From a virus, in the IMG/VR virus record IMGVR_UViG_3300047629_000038, positions 1-42,052 of that record: DNA of 42,052 bases; one strand, given 5' to 3'. How positions within the stretch are numbered: position 1 is the first letter of the stretch; each line of letters opens with the position of its first letter. This document shows, piece after piece, positions 14,546 to 20,636 of the stretch. The translations under genes were made by a program, and so were the position numbers. The notes below the pieces were generated by a model, which made no database searches, was not told the DNA's origin, and saw only the letters and a list, made by a program, of their open reading frames with translations.

Positions 14546-14738
14546 GGGGGGCCCTTTCGACTATCACATCGTCGCTGTAGTCGAGACCCAGCTCCTCGGC
14601 GCTCAGACGCTTAGCCTTCACGCGATAGGTTGAGTAGCTGCCTTCGGTCACATTGAGCACCTCGTACGTCACGTGACGGTGCTTGAAGACGTCGCCCGGC
14701 AGCAGGTCCTGCGGCTTGACGGTCAGTTTCTCGCTCAT
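14538..14738 (-). CDS. Small beta-rich hypothetical protein
   Basis: A 66-residue protein (KPQDLLPGDVFKHRHVTYEV and similar) with the pattern of a small beta barrel: LLPGDVF...VTYEVLNV...STYRVKAKRL. P-G-D openings followed by alternating strands resemble SH3-like or intein/processing-type small barrels. It is the fourth gene of the leftward operon. Function unknown. Confidence 0.5.
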   Translation of the reverse strand: MSEKLTVKPQDLLPGDVFKHRHVTYEVLNVTEGSYSTYRVKAKRLSAEELGLDYSDDVIVERAPHG

Positions 14739-14775
14739 CGCGGTCTGTCCAGGAAGTAGGGGAGAGGCACCGTCA

Positions 14776-14991
14776 TCACCATTTGCCTTCCGTCTGGCGT
14801 CGGGCGATCAGCCACGCGATCCGCACCGCGTTGTGCAGGTCCTCTTCGGCGACGCCCAATGGGTCGCTGCGCTCAAGCAGGCTCATGGCGTCGTAGAGTT
14901 TCTTCTCAGCCTCCTTGACGCGGCGCTGGCGGACCTCTTCGCGCTCGCGCTGGGCGTTCTGCATCGTCAGGATCTCGATAGCCTCGCTCAT
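14776..14991 (-). CDS. Small coiled-coil protein
   Basis: A 71-residue protein; ATG 14991 overlaps the XRE stop (ATGA). The middle is a charged helix (QREREEVRQRRVKEAEKKLY), then DAMSLLERSDP and another helix. It could be an oligomerising partner of the repressor. No family is recognised. Confidence 0.5.
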   Translation of the reverse strand: MSEAIEILTMQNAQREREEVRQRRVKEAEKKLYDAMSLLERSDPLGVAEEDLHNAVRIAWLIARRQTEGKW

Positions 14992-15203
14992 CGCTGGTTG
15001 CCTCCGAACGCGAGCCACCCCGGCGAACACCCAAGACCCTGAGCCAACGCTTCGACAGTCTTCACGCTGGGGTTCACGCGATCGCGCTCCACTCGTTCAA
15101 CATACGCCTTCGTCAAGTCGGCAAGCTGGGCGGTCTCGGCGAAGCTGAGGCCCTTCGCTTCGCGCATCGTACGCAGCCGGGAGCCGAGGGTGGGGGCGGT
15201 CAT
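14988..15203 (-). CDS. XRE-family (Cro/CI-type HTH) regulator
   Basis: A 71-residue single-domain repressor: SRLRTMREAKGLSFAETAQL, then ADLTKAYVERVERDRVNPSV, a complete five-helix HTH_3 domain with recognition helix around TKAYVERVER. No C-terminal cleavage domain, so it is a small Cro-like or CI-like protein. It is the second gene of a leftward six-gene operon and probably binds the palindrome at the operon promoter (15425-15442), controlling its own synthesis and the lysogeny decision. ATGA overlaps on both sides show tight co-translation. Confidence 0.75.
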   Translation of the reverse strand: MTAPTLGSRLRTMREAKGLSFAETAQLADLTKAYVERVERDRVNPSVKTVEALAQGLGCSPGWLAFGGNQR

Positions 15204-15421
15204 CTGAGCATCCCATGCGCCTGCGCTTCGGCGATCTGCTCCCGCGCGAACGCGCCGATCACACCGTGCGGCAGTTCGGGGTCGCCGGCATTCATCGCCT
15301 CGTGGACCTCGCGGATCATGCTGGCGGTCACGTCGGGGTAGCCGAACTCGCAGAGGTTCCGGGCGATGGCTGCCCACACGCTCTCGGGGCTTGTCGCTAC
15401 AGAGGGCCGCTTGTCATTCAT
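15200..15421 (-). CDS. First gene of the leftward operon, hypothetical
   Basis: A 73-residue helical protein (DVTASMIREVHEAMNAGDPE, then HGVIGAFAREQIAEAQAHG). ATG 15421 is only about 10 bases after the -10 box, so the mRNA should begin within a few bases of the start codon. That makes it a leaderless or almost leaderless gene. No family is recognised. Being the first gene after the operator, it could be an anti-repressor or partner of the XRE protein. Confidence 0.55.
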   Translation of the reverse strand: MNDKRPSVATSPESVWAAIARNLCEFGYPDVTASMIREVHEAMNAGDPELPHGVIGAFAREQIAEAQAHGMLR

Positions 15422-15424
15422 ATG

Positions 15425-15459
15425 CCATGCAGTATAGCATGGTACTCCACGCCCGTCAA
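15425..15459 (-). promoter_or_regulatory. Leftward operon promoter with operator palindrome
   Basis: On the minus strand TTGACG (15454-15459) and TATACT (15431-15436) are separated by exactly 17 bases. CCATGC (15425-15430) and GCATGG (15437-15442) form a perfect palindrome whose 6-base centre is the -10 box itself. A repressor bound there would block RNA polymerase directly. The XRE gene of the operon is the obvious candidate. Confidence 0.7.
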
Positions 15460-15465
15460 CCCGAG

Positions 15466-15488
15466 CCCCGGCCATCGTGCCGGGGTTT
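15466..15488 (+). terminator. Hairpin with T-run between divergent units
   Basis: CCCCGGC (15466-15472) pairs with GCCGGGG (15479-15485), followed by TTTCGTC. Read rightward it is a short intrinsic terminator just upstream of the leftward promoter, probably insulating the HNH-side transcription unit. Confidence 0.5.
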
Positions 15489-15631
15489 CGTCGTTCTGGG
15501 GGCGCCGGAGTGGGAGGTAGACTCCCAGAGTCCATGCGGGCGTGCGGCGAGCGGAGACCGGCCATCTGCGACGGATGTGGGCCTACCCCGGCCGGAACCA
15601 TCAGGTAGGCGCCGCGCACCGCAGCTACGCC

Positions 15632-16072
15632 ATGAACTATTGCATCGAGTGCCGCCAGAACTTCGCGGGCGCCGTCCGCAACCGCTTCCTCCAACCCTCC
15701 TGCCCGACCTGCGGCTCCAGCGCCATCCTTCCCGCCAAGCCCGAGCCGTTCGTCGTCTACGACCCACCAGATCCCACCCCTTTACCTCCGCCTCACTGCC
15801 GCGACCGGCTGCGACCCCGAGGTCTGCGTCGCAACTCCGACCTCGTGCCGCTTATAGCTGCGCGCGACGGCTGGGAATGTCATATCTGCGGCGAGCCCAT
15901 TGATCCCGCCGTGAACCCCAACAGCCGGGTGGGAGCGACCATTGATCACCTGATGCCCCTCAGTGAGGGCGGAAGTCGTTGGCGGCGCTCCAATATGAGG
16001 CTTGCGCACCGTGGCTGCAACAACGCGCGGGGCAGCCAACCGGCGAGGATGCTGCGGGCTTCCATTCCTTGA
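15632..16072 (+). CDS. HNH endonuclease with N-terminal zinc ribbon
   Basis: A 146-residue protein from ATG 15632; longer in-frame starts exist upstream to 15542 but lack similarity. An N-terminal zinc ribbon (YCIECRQNF and CPTCGSS, residues 3-31) precedes an HNH domain: CHICGEPID, ATIDHLMPLSEGG with the DH catalytic pair, NMRLAHRGCNNARG with the last zinc-type Cys. HNH proteins nick or cut DNA; beside terminases they aid packaging, elsewhere they may be homing enzymes. It runs away from the lysogeny operon. A stem GCCTAC/GTAGGC lies in its leader near 15582-15609. Confidence 0.75.
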   Translation: MNYCIECRQNFAGAVRNRFLQPSCPTCGSSAILPAKPEPFVVYDPPDPTPLPPPHCRDRLRPRGLRRNSDLVPLIAARDGWECHICGEPIDPAVNPNSRVGATIDHLMPLSEGGSRWRRSNMRLAHRGCNNARGSQPARMLRASIP

Positions 16073-16097
16073 CATCACCGGGAAATGCGGGCATACT
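16069..16097 (+). promoter_or_regulatory. Promoter for the winged-helix/XRE pair
   Basis: TTGACA (16069-16074), 17 bases, CATACT (16092-16097). The -35 overlaps the HNH stop codon. The transcript would start near 16104, beginning with a 6-bp stem GTTGGC/GCCAAC (16102-16120), then the shared element at 16141, then the leader hairpin at 16213. Confidence 0.65.
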
Positions 16098-16140
16098 TAC
16101 TGTTGGCAGGGAGAGCCAACCGGGAGAGAGAGCCAGGATG

Positions 16141-16169
16141 GGCAAGTATGTCTTCAGAGCACGTACATT
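16141..16169 (+). repeat. Shared leader element, copy 1
   Basis: A 29-base sequence starting GGCAAGTATGTCTTCAGAGC and continuing ACGTACATT. It is identical to 22471-22499 and 23 of 26 bases match an inverted copy at 18897-18922. Ten to twenty bases further on, both direct copies also share TTCGCGG(G)CTAGGTT. It lies in the untranslated leader of a winged-helix gene. Confidence 0.8.
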
Positions 16170-16212
16170 TCGGGCCGTTCGCGGGCTAGGTTCTCAGCAT
16201 CCATCACCAAGC

Positions 16213-16246
16213 GGCTCCGGCACGGGTGGTGTCCCGTACCGGAGCC
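16213..16246 (+). promoter_or_regulatory. GC-rich leader hairpin before winged-helix gene 1
   Basis: GGCTCCGG (16213-16220) pairs with CCGGAGCC (16239-16246); inside, ACGGG pairs with CCCGT. Then AGGAG (16254-16258) lies 12 bases before the ATG, with CCTCC between them able to mask it. The layout equals that before the IS transposase at 12426. Confidence 0.5.
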
Positions 16247-16270
16247 TGGACACAGGAGACGATGCCTCCC

Positions 16271-16531
16271 ATGCCTGACGAGAACCCTACCCCTACCGTC
16301 GCGGAGCGGTTCGACGCGATGGAACGCGACGTGCTGTACCTGCTCACCGGAGACGACCTGCCGATCTGGAGCGTTGAGGACCTCGGCCGGGACCTCGAAG
16401 CCCCAGCCGGTGCCGTGGACGCTGTACGGGGGCTCCACAACGCCGGGCTGATCCACAAGACCAGCGACGGGTTTGTGTTCGCGACCCGCGCGGCGTTCCG
16501 TCTCGTTGAGATGGTCGGCCAGGTCGTCTGA
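16271..16531 (+). CDS. Winged-helix DNA-binding protein 1
   Basis: An 86-residue protein. ATG 16271 is preferred to ATG 16262, which is too close to AGGAG. The sequence RDVLYLLTGDD, then WSVEDLGRDLEAPAGAVDAV, then LHNAGLIHKTSDGFVFATRA shows helix-helix-recognition helix-wing order of a MarR/ArsR-style winged helix. It resembles the gene at 22601 in layout, size and leader. It overlaps the XRE gene by one base (TGATG). Similar proteins paired with an XRE gene are, from memory, common in Thermoleophilia chromosomes. Probable transcription regulator. Confidence 0.65.
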   Translation: MPDENPTPTVAERFDAMERDVLYLLTGDDLPIWSVEDLGRDLEAPAGAVDAVRGLHNAGLIHKTSDGFVFATRAAFRLVEMVGQVV

Positions 16532-16761
16532 TGGGCGAGTCCGAGTCCACGTCGGAGCTGGTCGCGTTCGGCCGGCGGCTTCGTGCCGTACGCAAGGAGC
16601 GCGGCGTCTCTCAACGCGATCTCGCCATCCGAACTGACATGTACGAAACGGAGGTAGGTCGCTATGAGCGCGGCGGGCGCGAGCCCAGGCTGACGACGAT
16701 CCTCCGTCTCGCTCGCGGCCTGGACGTGCTGCCCGGCGAGCTGTTGGACCCGCTCGTCTGA
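16531..16761 (+). CDS. XRE-family HTH regulator (second one)
   Basis: A 76-residue protein: FGRRLRAVRKERGVSQRDLA, IRTDMYETEVGRYERGGREP, RLTTILRLARGLDVLPGELL. A full HTH_3 domain, with recognition helix around ETEVGRYERG. Translated by overlap with the winged-helix gene. As a rightward counterpart of the leftward XRE repressor it may form the other half of a genetic switch, or it may be an independent regulator captured with its winged-helix partner. A strong terminator follows. Confidence 0.75.
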   Translation: MGESESTSELVAFGRRLRAVRKERGVSQRDLAIRTDMYETEVGRYERGGREPRLTTILRLARGLDVLPGELLDPLV

Positions 16762-16772
16762 ACGCCCGCAGG

Positions 16773-16803
16773 GGCGCCACGCCGCAGGGCCGGGCGTGGC
16801 GCC
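16773..16803. terminator. Strong bidirectional terminator
   Basis: GGCGCCACGCC (16773-16783) pairs perfectly with GGCGTGGCGCC (16793-16803), followed by TTACC. It separates the rightward XRE gene from the convergent transposase ending at 16816. Confidence 0.75.
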
Positions 16804-16815
16804 TTACCATGCCGT

Positions 16816-17751
16816 TCAGGCTGGCTTCTCGACGCGATCCAGCATCGCCCAAAACATAGGCTGTTCGGAGAACCGCCGGTTGTAGCGAAAGGCGTACTCG
16901 TCCAGGTAGTTCTGTAAGTATTCGACGCTGATCGAGTGGTAGACGCCCCGGACGCCGTTCTTGAACAAGCCGAAGAACCCCTCGACGGTCTGCGTGTGGG
17001 TGTCCCCTTCGACGTAGACTTTGGCCGAGTGCTTGATCCGACGGTGCCCCCTGTAGCTCTTGCCGACGGTCTTGTAGGCGTCCCACTGGTCCGTGAACAG
17101 CATCGAGGACGGTAGGACGTGAGCCTGTACCGCAGCGGAGAGCGCGGGTGCGCCACGATCCGCGATCACGGCAGGACGCACCCTGCCGCCGCGCTCGACC
17201 GCCGCGAAGATCGTCGGCCGGTAGGTCTTCCGTAGATGCCCCCGTTTGGTCCGTTTCTCGTGCGCGCGGGGTTTGCCGCCGTAGGCCGACTCGTCCGCCT
17301 CCACGTCCCCGGAGAGCGGGCCTTGCGCCTCGTCGGAGAGAAGCGTCCTGATCTGCTTGAACATCCGATGCGCTGTCTTGTACGTCACGCCGATCTCGCG
17401 TTCGAGCTGCTTGGCGCTGATCCCGCACCGCGTCGAGGACATTAGATATATCGCGAAGAACCAGAGCTGCAAGCTGACCGTCGTCTTGTGCATGATGGTC
17501 CCGCTCGTCGGGTAGACGTGGTGTCCGCAGTACTGGCAGGAGTACGCCGAGCGGCCCGTGATCCGGTGGAACTTCGACGCCTTCCCGCACTTCGGGCACT
17601 CCGTCCCATCCCCAAAAAACTTCGCCTTCAAGTACTCCAAGCACGCATCGTTGTCCGGGAATAGCTCCAGAAAACGGTTGTACGTCATCGTGCTTTCGCT
17701 CGATGGCGCGGGGGCTACGGAGTCTCGTGATCTTGCGGCCATCCTCCGCAT
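16816..17751 (-). CDS. IS1595-family transposase
   Basis: About 311 residues from ATG 17751; TTG 17778, ATG 17742 and ATG 17688 are alternative starts. An N-terminal zinc ribbon (CPKCG...YSCQYCG) is followed by an HTH-like segment, and the IS1595 DDE core: VEADESAYGG, FTDQWDAYK, and EGFFGLFKNGVRGVYH near the end. These are all diagnostic. The reading frame is intact, so it may be active. I could not find clear terminal inverted repeats, so the IS ends are undefined. Its promoter overlaps the stop of the small gene upstream. Confidence 0.85.
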   Translation of the reverse strand: MRRMAARSRDSVAPAPSSESTMTYNRFLELFPDNDACLEYLKAKFFGDGTECPKCGKASKFHRITGRSAYSCQYCGHHVYPTSGTIMHKTTVSLQLWFFAIYLMSSTRCGISAKQLEREIGVTYKTAHRMFKQIRTLLSDEAQGPLSGDVEADESAYGGKPRAHEKRTKRGHLRKTYRPTIFAAVERGGRVRPAVIADRGAPALSAAVQAHVLPSSMLFTDQWDAYKTVGKSYRGHRRIKHSAKVYVEGDTHTQTVEGFFGLFKNGVRGVYHSISVEYLQNYLDEYAFRYNRRFSEQPMFWAMLDRVEKPA

Positions 17752-17778
17752 GATACCAAACACAAGTACGTGTGTCAA
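17750..17778 (-). promoter_or_regulatory. Promoter for the IS1595 transposase
   Basis: On the minus strand TTGACA (17773-17778), 17 bases, TATCAT (17750-17755). The -35 box overlaps the stop codon of the gene 17775-17939. Transcription from it would begin just before ATG 17742, so that or ATG 17688 would be the start in such an mRNA. Confidence 0.6.
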
Positions 17779-17939
17779 GTATCTTTAGGGTGCTCTAGCT
17801 TCTCTTTTGCTTGGTTCGTTGCTGCCCGTTCGAGGTCGCGCAGGAAGTCAGCCTCGGTGTGCTTGGGGTCCTGTAGCTCGGTCACATCCGACTCCGGGGG
17901 AGTCGGCTCGGTCTTCTCCGGGCGCTTACGTGCAGGCAT
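17775..17939 (-). CDS. 54-residue helical protein
   Basis: ATG 17939 with GAGGGGGTGCCCGT upstream. A Lys/Pro/Glu-rich first half precedes an amphipathic helix (ADFLRDLERAATNQAKEKLE). Small proteins ending in a FLRDLxRAxTNxAKExL-type helix are, from memory, frequent in Thermoleophilia genomes. Its stop is inside the transposase promoter and touches the possible TTG start, so the transposon inserted exactly at its end or the two are co-expressed. Function unknown. Confidence 0.5.
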   Translation of the reverse strand: MPARKRPEKTEPTPPESDVTELQDPKHTEADFLRDLERAATNQAKEKLEHPKDT

Positions 17940-17970
17940 ACGGGCACCCCCTCGCTGGTCGATACAAAAT

Positions 17971-18006
17971 GGTAGACACTCGGACGGTAGGGTGGTAGGC
18001 TGGTAG
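17971..18006. repeat. Iterated GGTAG motif
   Basis: GGTAG occurs at 17971, 17986, 17994 and 18002; the last three are spaced 8 bases apart. They lie between the tRNA-like sequence and the small leftward gene, where that gene's promoter should be. They could be a regulator-binding cluster. Confidence 0.45.
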
Positions 18007-18017
18007 AACGCGAAGTG

Positions 18018-18086
18018 TGGACCGGGAGGGGATCGGACCCTCGTTCGGAGGGCTAAGTCTCCAAACGTGCACCAGCTACCCGGCCC
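18018..18086 (-). other. tRNA-like fold with abnormal anticodon arm
   Basis: On the minus strand GGGCCGG pairs with CCGGTCC (7-bp acceptor with one G-U) and is followed by an unpaired A. A T-arm GAGGG/CCCTC has the loop TCCGATC (one change from TTC-R-A-N-Y). The middle is not normal: GTTTGGAG and CTCCGAAC form an 8-bp stem around the 8-base loop ACTTAGCC, the D-arm is only about 2 bp, and there is no variable loop. It may be a decayed tRNA, an attachment-site remnant, or a tRNA mimic. I do not assign an amino acid. Confidence 0.4.
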
Positions 18087-18116
18087 ATGTATCGCGTGTT
18101 TTTGAGATGCAACGGG

Positions 18117-18170
18117 CCCGGAGCCGCGCCCCCTACTTTTCCGGGATGGAGGCGCGGCTCCGGGGGTTTT
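18117..18170 (+). terminator. Long hairpin with T-run
   Basis: CCCGGAGCCGCGCC (18117-18130) pairs without mismatch with GGCGCGGCTCCGGG (18151-18164), followed by GGTTTT. This is the best intrinsic terminator of the window, working rightward; read leftward it lies between the gene ending at 18231 and the tRNA-like fold. Confidence 0.7.
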
Positions 18171-18230
18171 ATGTCGTCCCCAGCCCCAGCTAGGACATGC
18201 AGGGATCGACGGTGGTATCTATCTTCATGA

Positions 18231-18809
18231 TCAAGGTTGCTCACTGCCTCCAGCAAGTAGATGGACCGGGGCGGCGGCGGCAACCTCTCGGCGCGGTGTC
18301 CGCTTCTTCGCCGGGCTCACCGGCCCATGCCCCTTGGCGAAGTTCTCGCCCGGCACCGTCGGCTTCCAACGGCCGATGGCACCGGCGCTCTGCATGTATC
18401 CCTTTGTCTTCGCGTTGCCGAAGGCTGCCTTCCATTTCGCGGGCTTGCGCAGAGCGAGAGCATCGTAAATGCGCTCGGCGGTGGCGAAGTCCATGCCATC
18501 CATGCCAGCCTCGATGCCAGCCTGAGCGATCACGGTTACGCGCTCGATGTCGGATGTCGCCCCCACGCGCGCAAGGCGATCCCCAAGCACCTTCGGATCG
18601 AGCGGATCGTCAGAGTTCCCAGTCAGGGGCGCGAGGGCCTTTCCTCCTCCGTTGTTGCCCCCGGGTGGTGGCGGGAGTTGGTTGACCCCGAGCGTCTCAA
18701 CGAAGCCCGGCATATCGGTCAGCAGGGTCGTGAACCGATCGAAGGATGGCTCGTCCCCCTCGAAGCTAAGTTCGAGCCCGCTCGGCAGCTTGATCATGAC
18801 CTTCATCAT
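18231..18809 (-). CDS. Hypothetical protein, leftward
   Basis: A 192-residue protein. The N-terminal 35 residues (MIKLPSGLELSFEGDEPSFD, then RFTTLL) look like a small strand-strand-helix unit. A Pro/Gly/Asn-rich linker (PPPPGGNNGGG) then leads to a C-terminal domain of about 90 residues (ERVTVIAQAGIEAGMDGMDF and RKPAKWKAAFGNAKTKGYM). The C-terminal part looks like a DNA- or protein-binding helical module with conserved Trp/Lys. It is the first gene left of the divergent region that holds the inverted element copy. No family is recognised; a regulatory role is possible. Confidence 0.5.
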   Translation of the reverse strand: MMKVMIKLPSGLELSFEGDEPSFDRFTTLLTDMPGFVETLGVNQLPPPPGGNNGGGKALAPLTGNSDDPLDPKVLGDRLARVGATSDIERVTVIAQAGIEAGMDGMDFATAERIYDALALRKPAKWKAAFGNAKTKGYMQSAGAIGRWKPTVPGENFAKGHGPVSPAKKRTPRREVAAAAPVHLLAGGSEQP

Positions 18810-18896
18810 CGCGGCAGCAGTCTAGCACCCTCGGTCCTAGAAAAGTGCGCGACGGCTTTCTTGGGGACTTGGAGAGCTTTAGACGAACATCAGTTC

Positions 18897-18922
18897 GTAC
18901 GTGCTCTGACTACACACTTGCC
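18897..18922 (-). repeat. Shared leader element, copy 3 (inverted)
   Basis: Read on the minus strand it starts GGCAAGTGTGTAGTCAGAGC and ends ACGTAC; 23 of 26 bases equal copies 1 and 2. It points toward the leftward gene starting at 18809. Unlike the direct copies it is not followed by the CTAGGTT extension. Confidence 0.7.
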
Positions 18923-19005
18923 CGAGGATGCACACGGTTGTCGGTATCCCTATTGCCCGGGGTGCGTAGTTTCCCCGGATTCTGCTACGGTGCCCGGCCG
19001 CAAGG

Positions 19006-19037
19006 CGCCCCCGCGCTGCTGCAAACAGCCGGGGGCG
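19006..19037 (+). promoter_or_regulatory. GC-rich leader hairpin before the integrase
   Basis: CGCCCCCG (19006-19013) pairs with CGGGGGCG (19030-19037), inner GCTG/CAGC. It is close in sequence to the hairpin at 22544-22574 (both contain CCCCCGCGCTG ... CAGCCGGGGG). It lies 77 bases before the integrase ATG. Confidence 0.5.
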
Positions 19038-19114
19038 TGACGACGCGACGGTTGGGGTCGCGGCGCGCCCGGGACGATACCAGCGCGTCGCAGCACCCAA
19101 GGAAGGGGTAGGCG

Positions 19115-20104
19115 ATGCGGTGGGAACAGGCCATCGAGGAGTACCTGCGGGACCAGCGGCAGGCCGGGAGGATCAACAGCGAGGAATCGGCGCGGTCCTA
19201 TAGGCGAGCGCTCATGCTCCACGCGCAGGACACCCCGGCGGGGCCGTTGGCCTCGACGCGGGAGGATATGAAGCGCACCCTCGCCCGGTGGTCGTACCCG
19301 AACACCCGGGCGTTACAGCACTCAATCCTGACGAGCTTCTACGACTGGACCTTGACGGAGGGCCTGCGGCAGGACAACCCGGCGCGCCAGGTCGCCAGGG
19401 CGAAGACACGCAAGCCGACGGTCGCGCGGCTGACTCGCTGGGAGGTCTTGGCGATGATCGCTGCTTGCGAGACGACTCGGGAGCGGCGGCTGATGCTGCT
19501 CGGAGCCTGTGCTGGCGCCCGGGCGGTGGAGCTAAAAGGGTTCCAAGGGCGGCACTTCGACCGCCCCGGATTCGTCTGGTTCTCGCCGGACATCGCGAAG
19601 GGCAAACGAGAACGGTGGGTGCCGGTGCTGCCCGAACTGGAGCCCGTCATCGCAGACATCCGCGCCACGGTCGGCGTCAACGACGTCGTGATCCGGGCGT
19701 GCGACAACAGTGGACGCAACCAGCGCCCCCCGACCTACAAGATCAGCCACAATGCGCTCGGCGCTCTCGTCGCCAGGATCGCCCACCGCGCCGGGATCGC
19801 CCGGCACGTCACGCCGCACCTACTTCGCCACGCCTTCGGGGACCATATCGCTCGGCACGCTGGCCTCAGAGCCGCACAGGCGATGATGGGCCACGCGAGC
19901 GTCAACACCACGGCGAGCGTGTACGTGGACCGCCCGGGCCTGGAGGAGCTGGCCGCGAGCGTGCAGGGCCTCCGGTTCGGAGAGGAGCCCATCGAGCGGC
20001 GCCGGGAGCGGTTCGAGAGGCAGACGCGAGCGGCTCAAAAAAATTATGCTGGAGCCCTTGACATGGGCGGGGAGGGTACGGTACGATGGCTCATCGCACG
20101 GTAA
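19115..20104 (+). CDS. int: Tyrosine recombinase (phage integrase)
   Basis: A 329-residue protein with AAGGAAGGGG before ATG 19115. An N-terminal SAM-like core-binding domain spans residues 1-90; the catalytic domain from about 105 has Arg136 (GARAVEL), Lys164 (AKGKRERW), HLLRH with His235 and Arg238, His260 (MMGHASVNTT) and nucleophile Tyr270 (ASVYV). All catalytic residues are present, so it should be active. About 55 residues follow the Tyr, longer than usual. No arm-binding domain is obvious, making it a simple XerC/D-like integrase. It would recombine attP with a host site; the site is not identified here. Confidence 0.85.
   Translation: MRWEQAIEEYLRDQRQAGRINSEESARSYRRALMLHAQDTPAGPLASTREDMKRTLARWSYPNTRALQHSILTSFYDWTLTEGLRQDNPARQVARAKTRKPTVARLTRWEVLAMIAACETTRERRLMLLGACAGARAVELKGFQGRHFDRPGFVWFSPDIAKGKRERWVPVLPELEPVIADIRATVGVNDVVIRACDNSGRNQRPPTYKISHNALGALVARIAHRAGIARHVTPHLLRHAFGDHIARHAGLRAAQAMMGHASVNTTASVYVDRPGLEELAASVQGLRFGEEPIERRRERFERQTRAAQKNYAGALDMGGEGTVRWLIAR
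20058..20087 (+). promoter_or_regulatory. Promoter inside the integrase 3' end
   Basis: TTGACA (20058-20063), 18 bases, TACGAT (20082-20087). It would start transcripts near 20094, just before the integrase stop, driving the gene at 20178 and those after it. Confidence 0.6.
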
Positions 20105-20110
20105 CAACGG

Positions 20111-20140
20111 CTGTCGGGCGGTAAGATCCATTACCGACAG
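20111..20140 (+). promoter_or_regulatory. Leader hairpin after the 20058 promoter
   Basis: CTGTC (20111-20115) pairs with GACAG (20136-20140); GGTAA pairs with TTACC inside. It forms right after the predicted transcript start, 38 bases before the TTG at 20178. Confidence 0.45.
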
Positions 20141-20177
20141 ATAGAACGCCACTAACAACTGGAAGAAGGGTAGTCCA

Positions 20178-20636
20178 TTGCCCCAAGACACCGCGATTGG
20201 CCCGAACCCGTCGGGACTCTGCATGTGCGGCTGCGGCACAAGAACTCCCCTTGCGGCCAATACGCGGGATGGCAACGTCCAAGGGCTTCCCACGCGCTTC
20301 CTTGTCGGCCATCGCGCCTCGATGCGCGATATACGCGACCGCATACGCCGGTTGCCCCACCCCAACCCCACGGGTCTTTGCTTGTGTGGGTGCGGGCACC
20401 CCTCTACCTCTGTCGAGACGGCGCCCCTGACCTACCGGCCGAAGCTGGAGCAGGAGCGCGCAGCGGAGCAGCTTGAACATGCGATACAGGCCCACGAATG
20501 GCTCGCGGTGCTGATGCAGGAATCCGACGCGATTCCGTTTAGCGTGTCGCCCTCGCGCTTCCCCAAGGCGAAGCGCCCATTACGCCGTACCGCTCCGGTG
20601 GTCGTCACCCAACTCACGGACCTGGAGGCCGCGTAA
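20178..20636 (+). CDS. Protein with two CGCG-type Cys motifs
   Basis: A 152-residue protein; start TTG 20178 after GAAGAAGGG. Two similar units, [17 protein letters not shown] (residues 10-26, followed by [12 protein letters not shown]) and [16 protein letters not shown], carry the C-x-C-G-C-G pattern seen in many actinophage proteins, where the unit C-terminally ends in R-F-x-x-G-H. A zinc-binding role is probable. Here the second unit is cut short and followed by a helical, then Pro/Arg-rich end. Its stop overlaps the next start (TAATG). Function unknown; DNA-binding is possible. Confidence 0.55.
   Translation: MPQDTAIGPNPSGLCMCGCGTRTPLAANTRDGNVQGLPTRFLVGHRASMRDIRDRIRRLPHPNPTGLCLCGCGHPSTSVETAPLTYRPKLEQERAAEQLEHAIQAHEWLAVLMQESDAIPFSVSPSRFPKAKRPLRRTAPVVVTQLTDLEAA

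Larger units (their letters stand above)
18810..19114. other. Divergent control region between leftward gene and integrase
   Basis: 305 bases without a gene. It holds the inverted element copy (18897-18922) with an adjoining palindrome ACGAAC-TGAT-GTTCGT (about 18882-18897), and the integrase leader hairpin (19006-19037). No promoter with good -35 and -10 boxes stands out on either strand, so expression may depend on an activator or a non-standard promoter. Confidence 0.45.
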
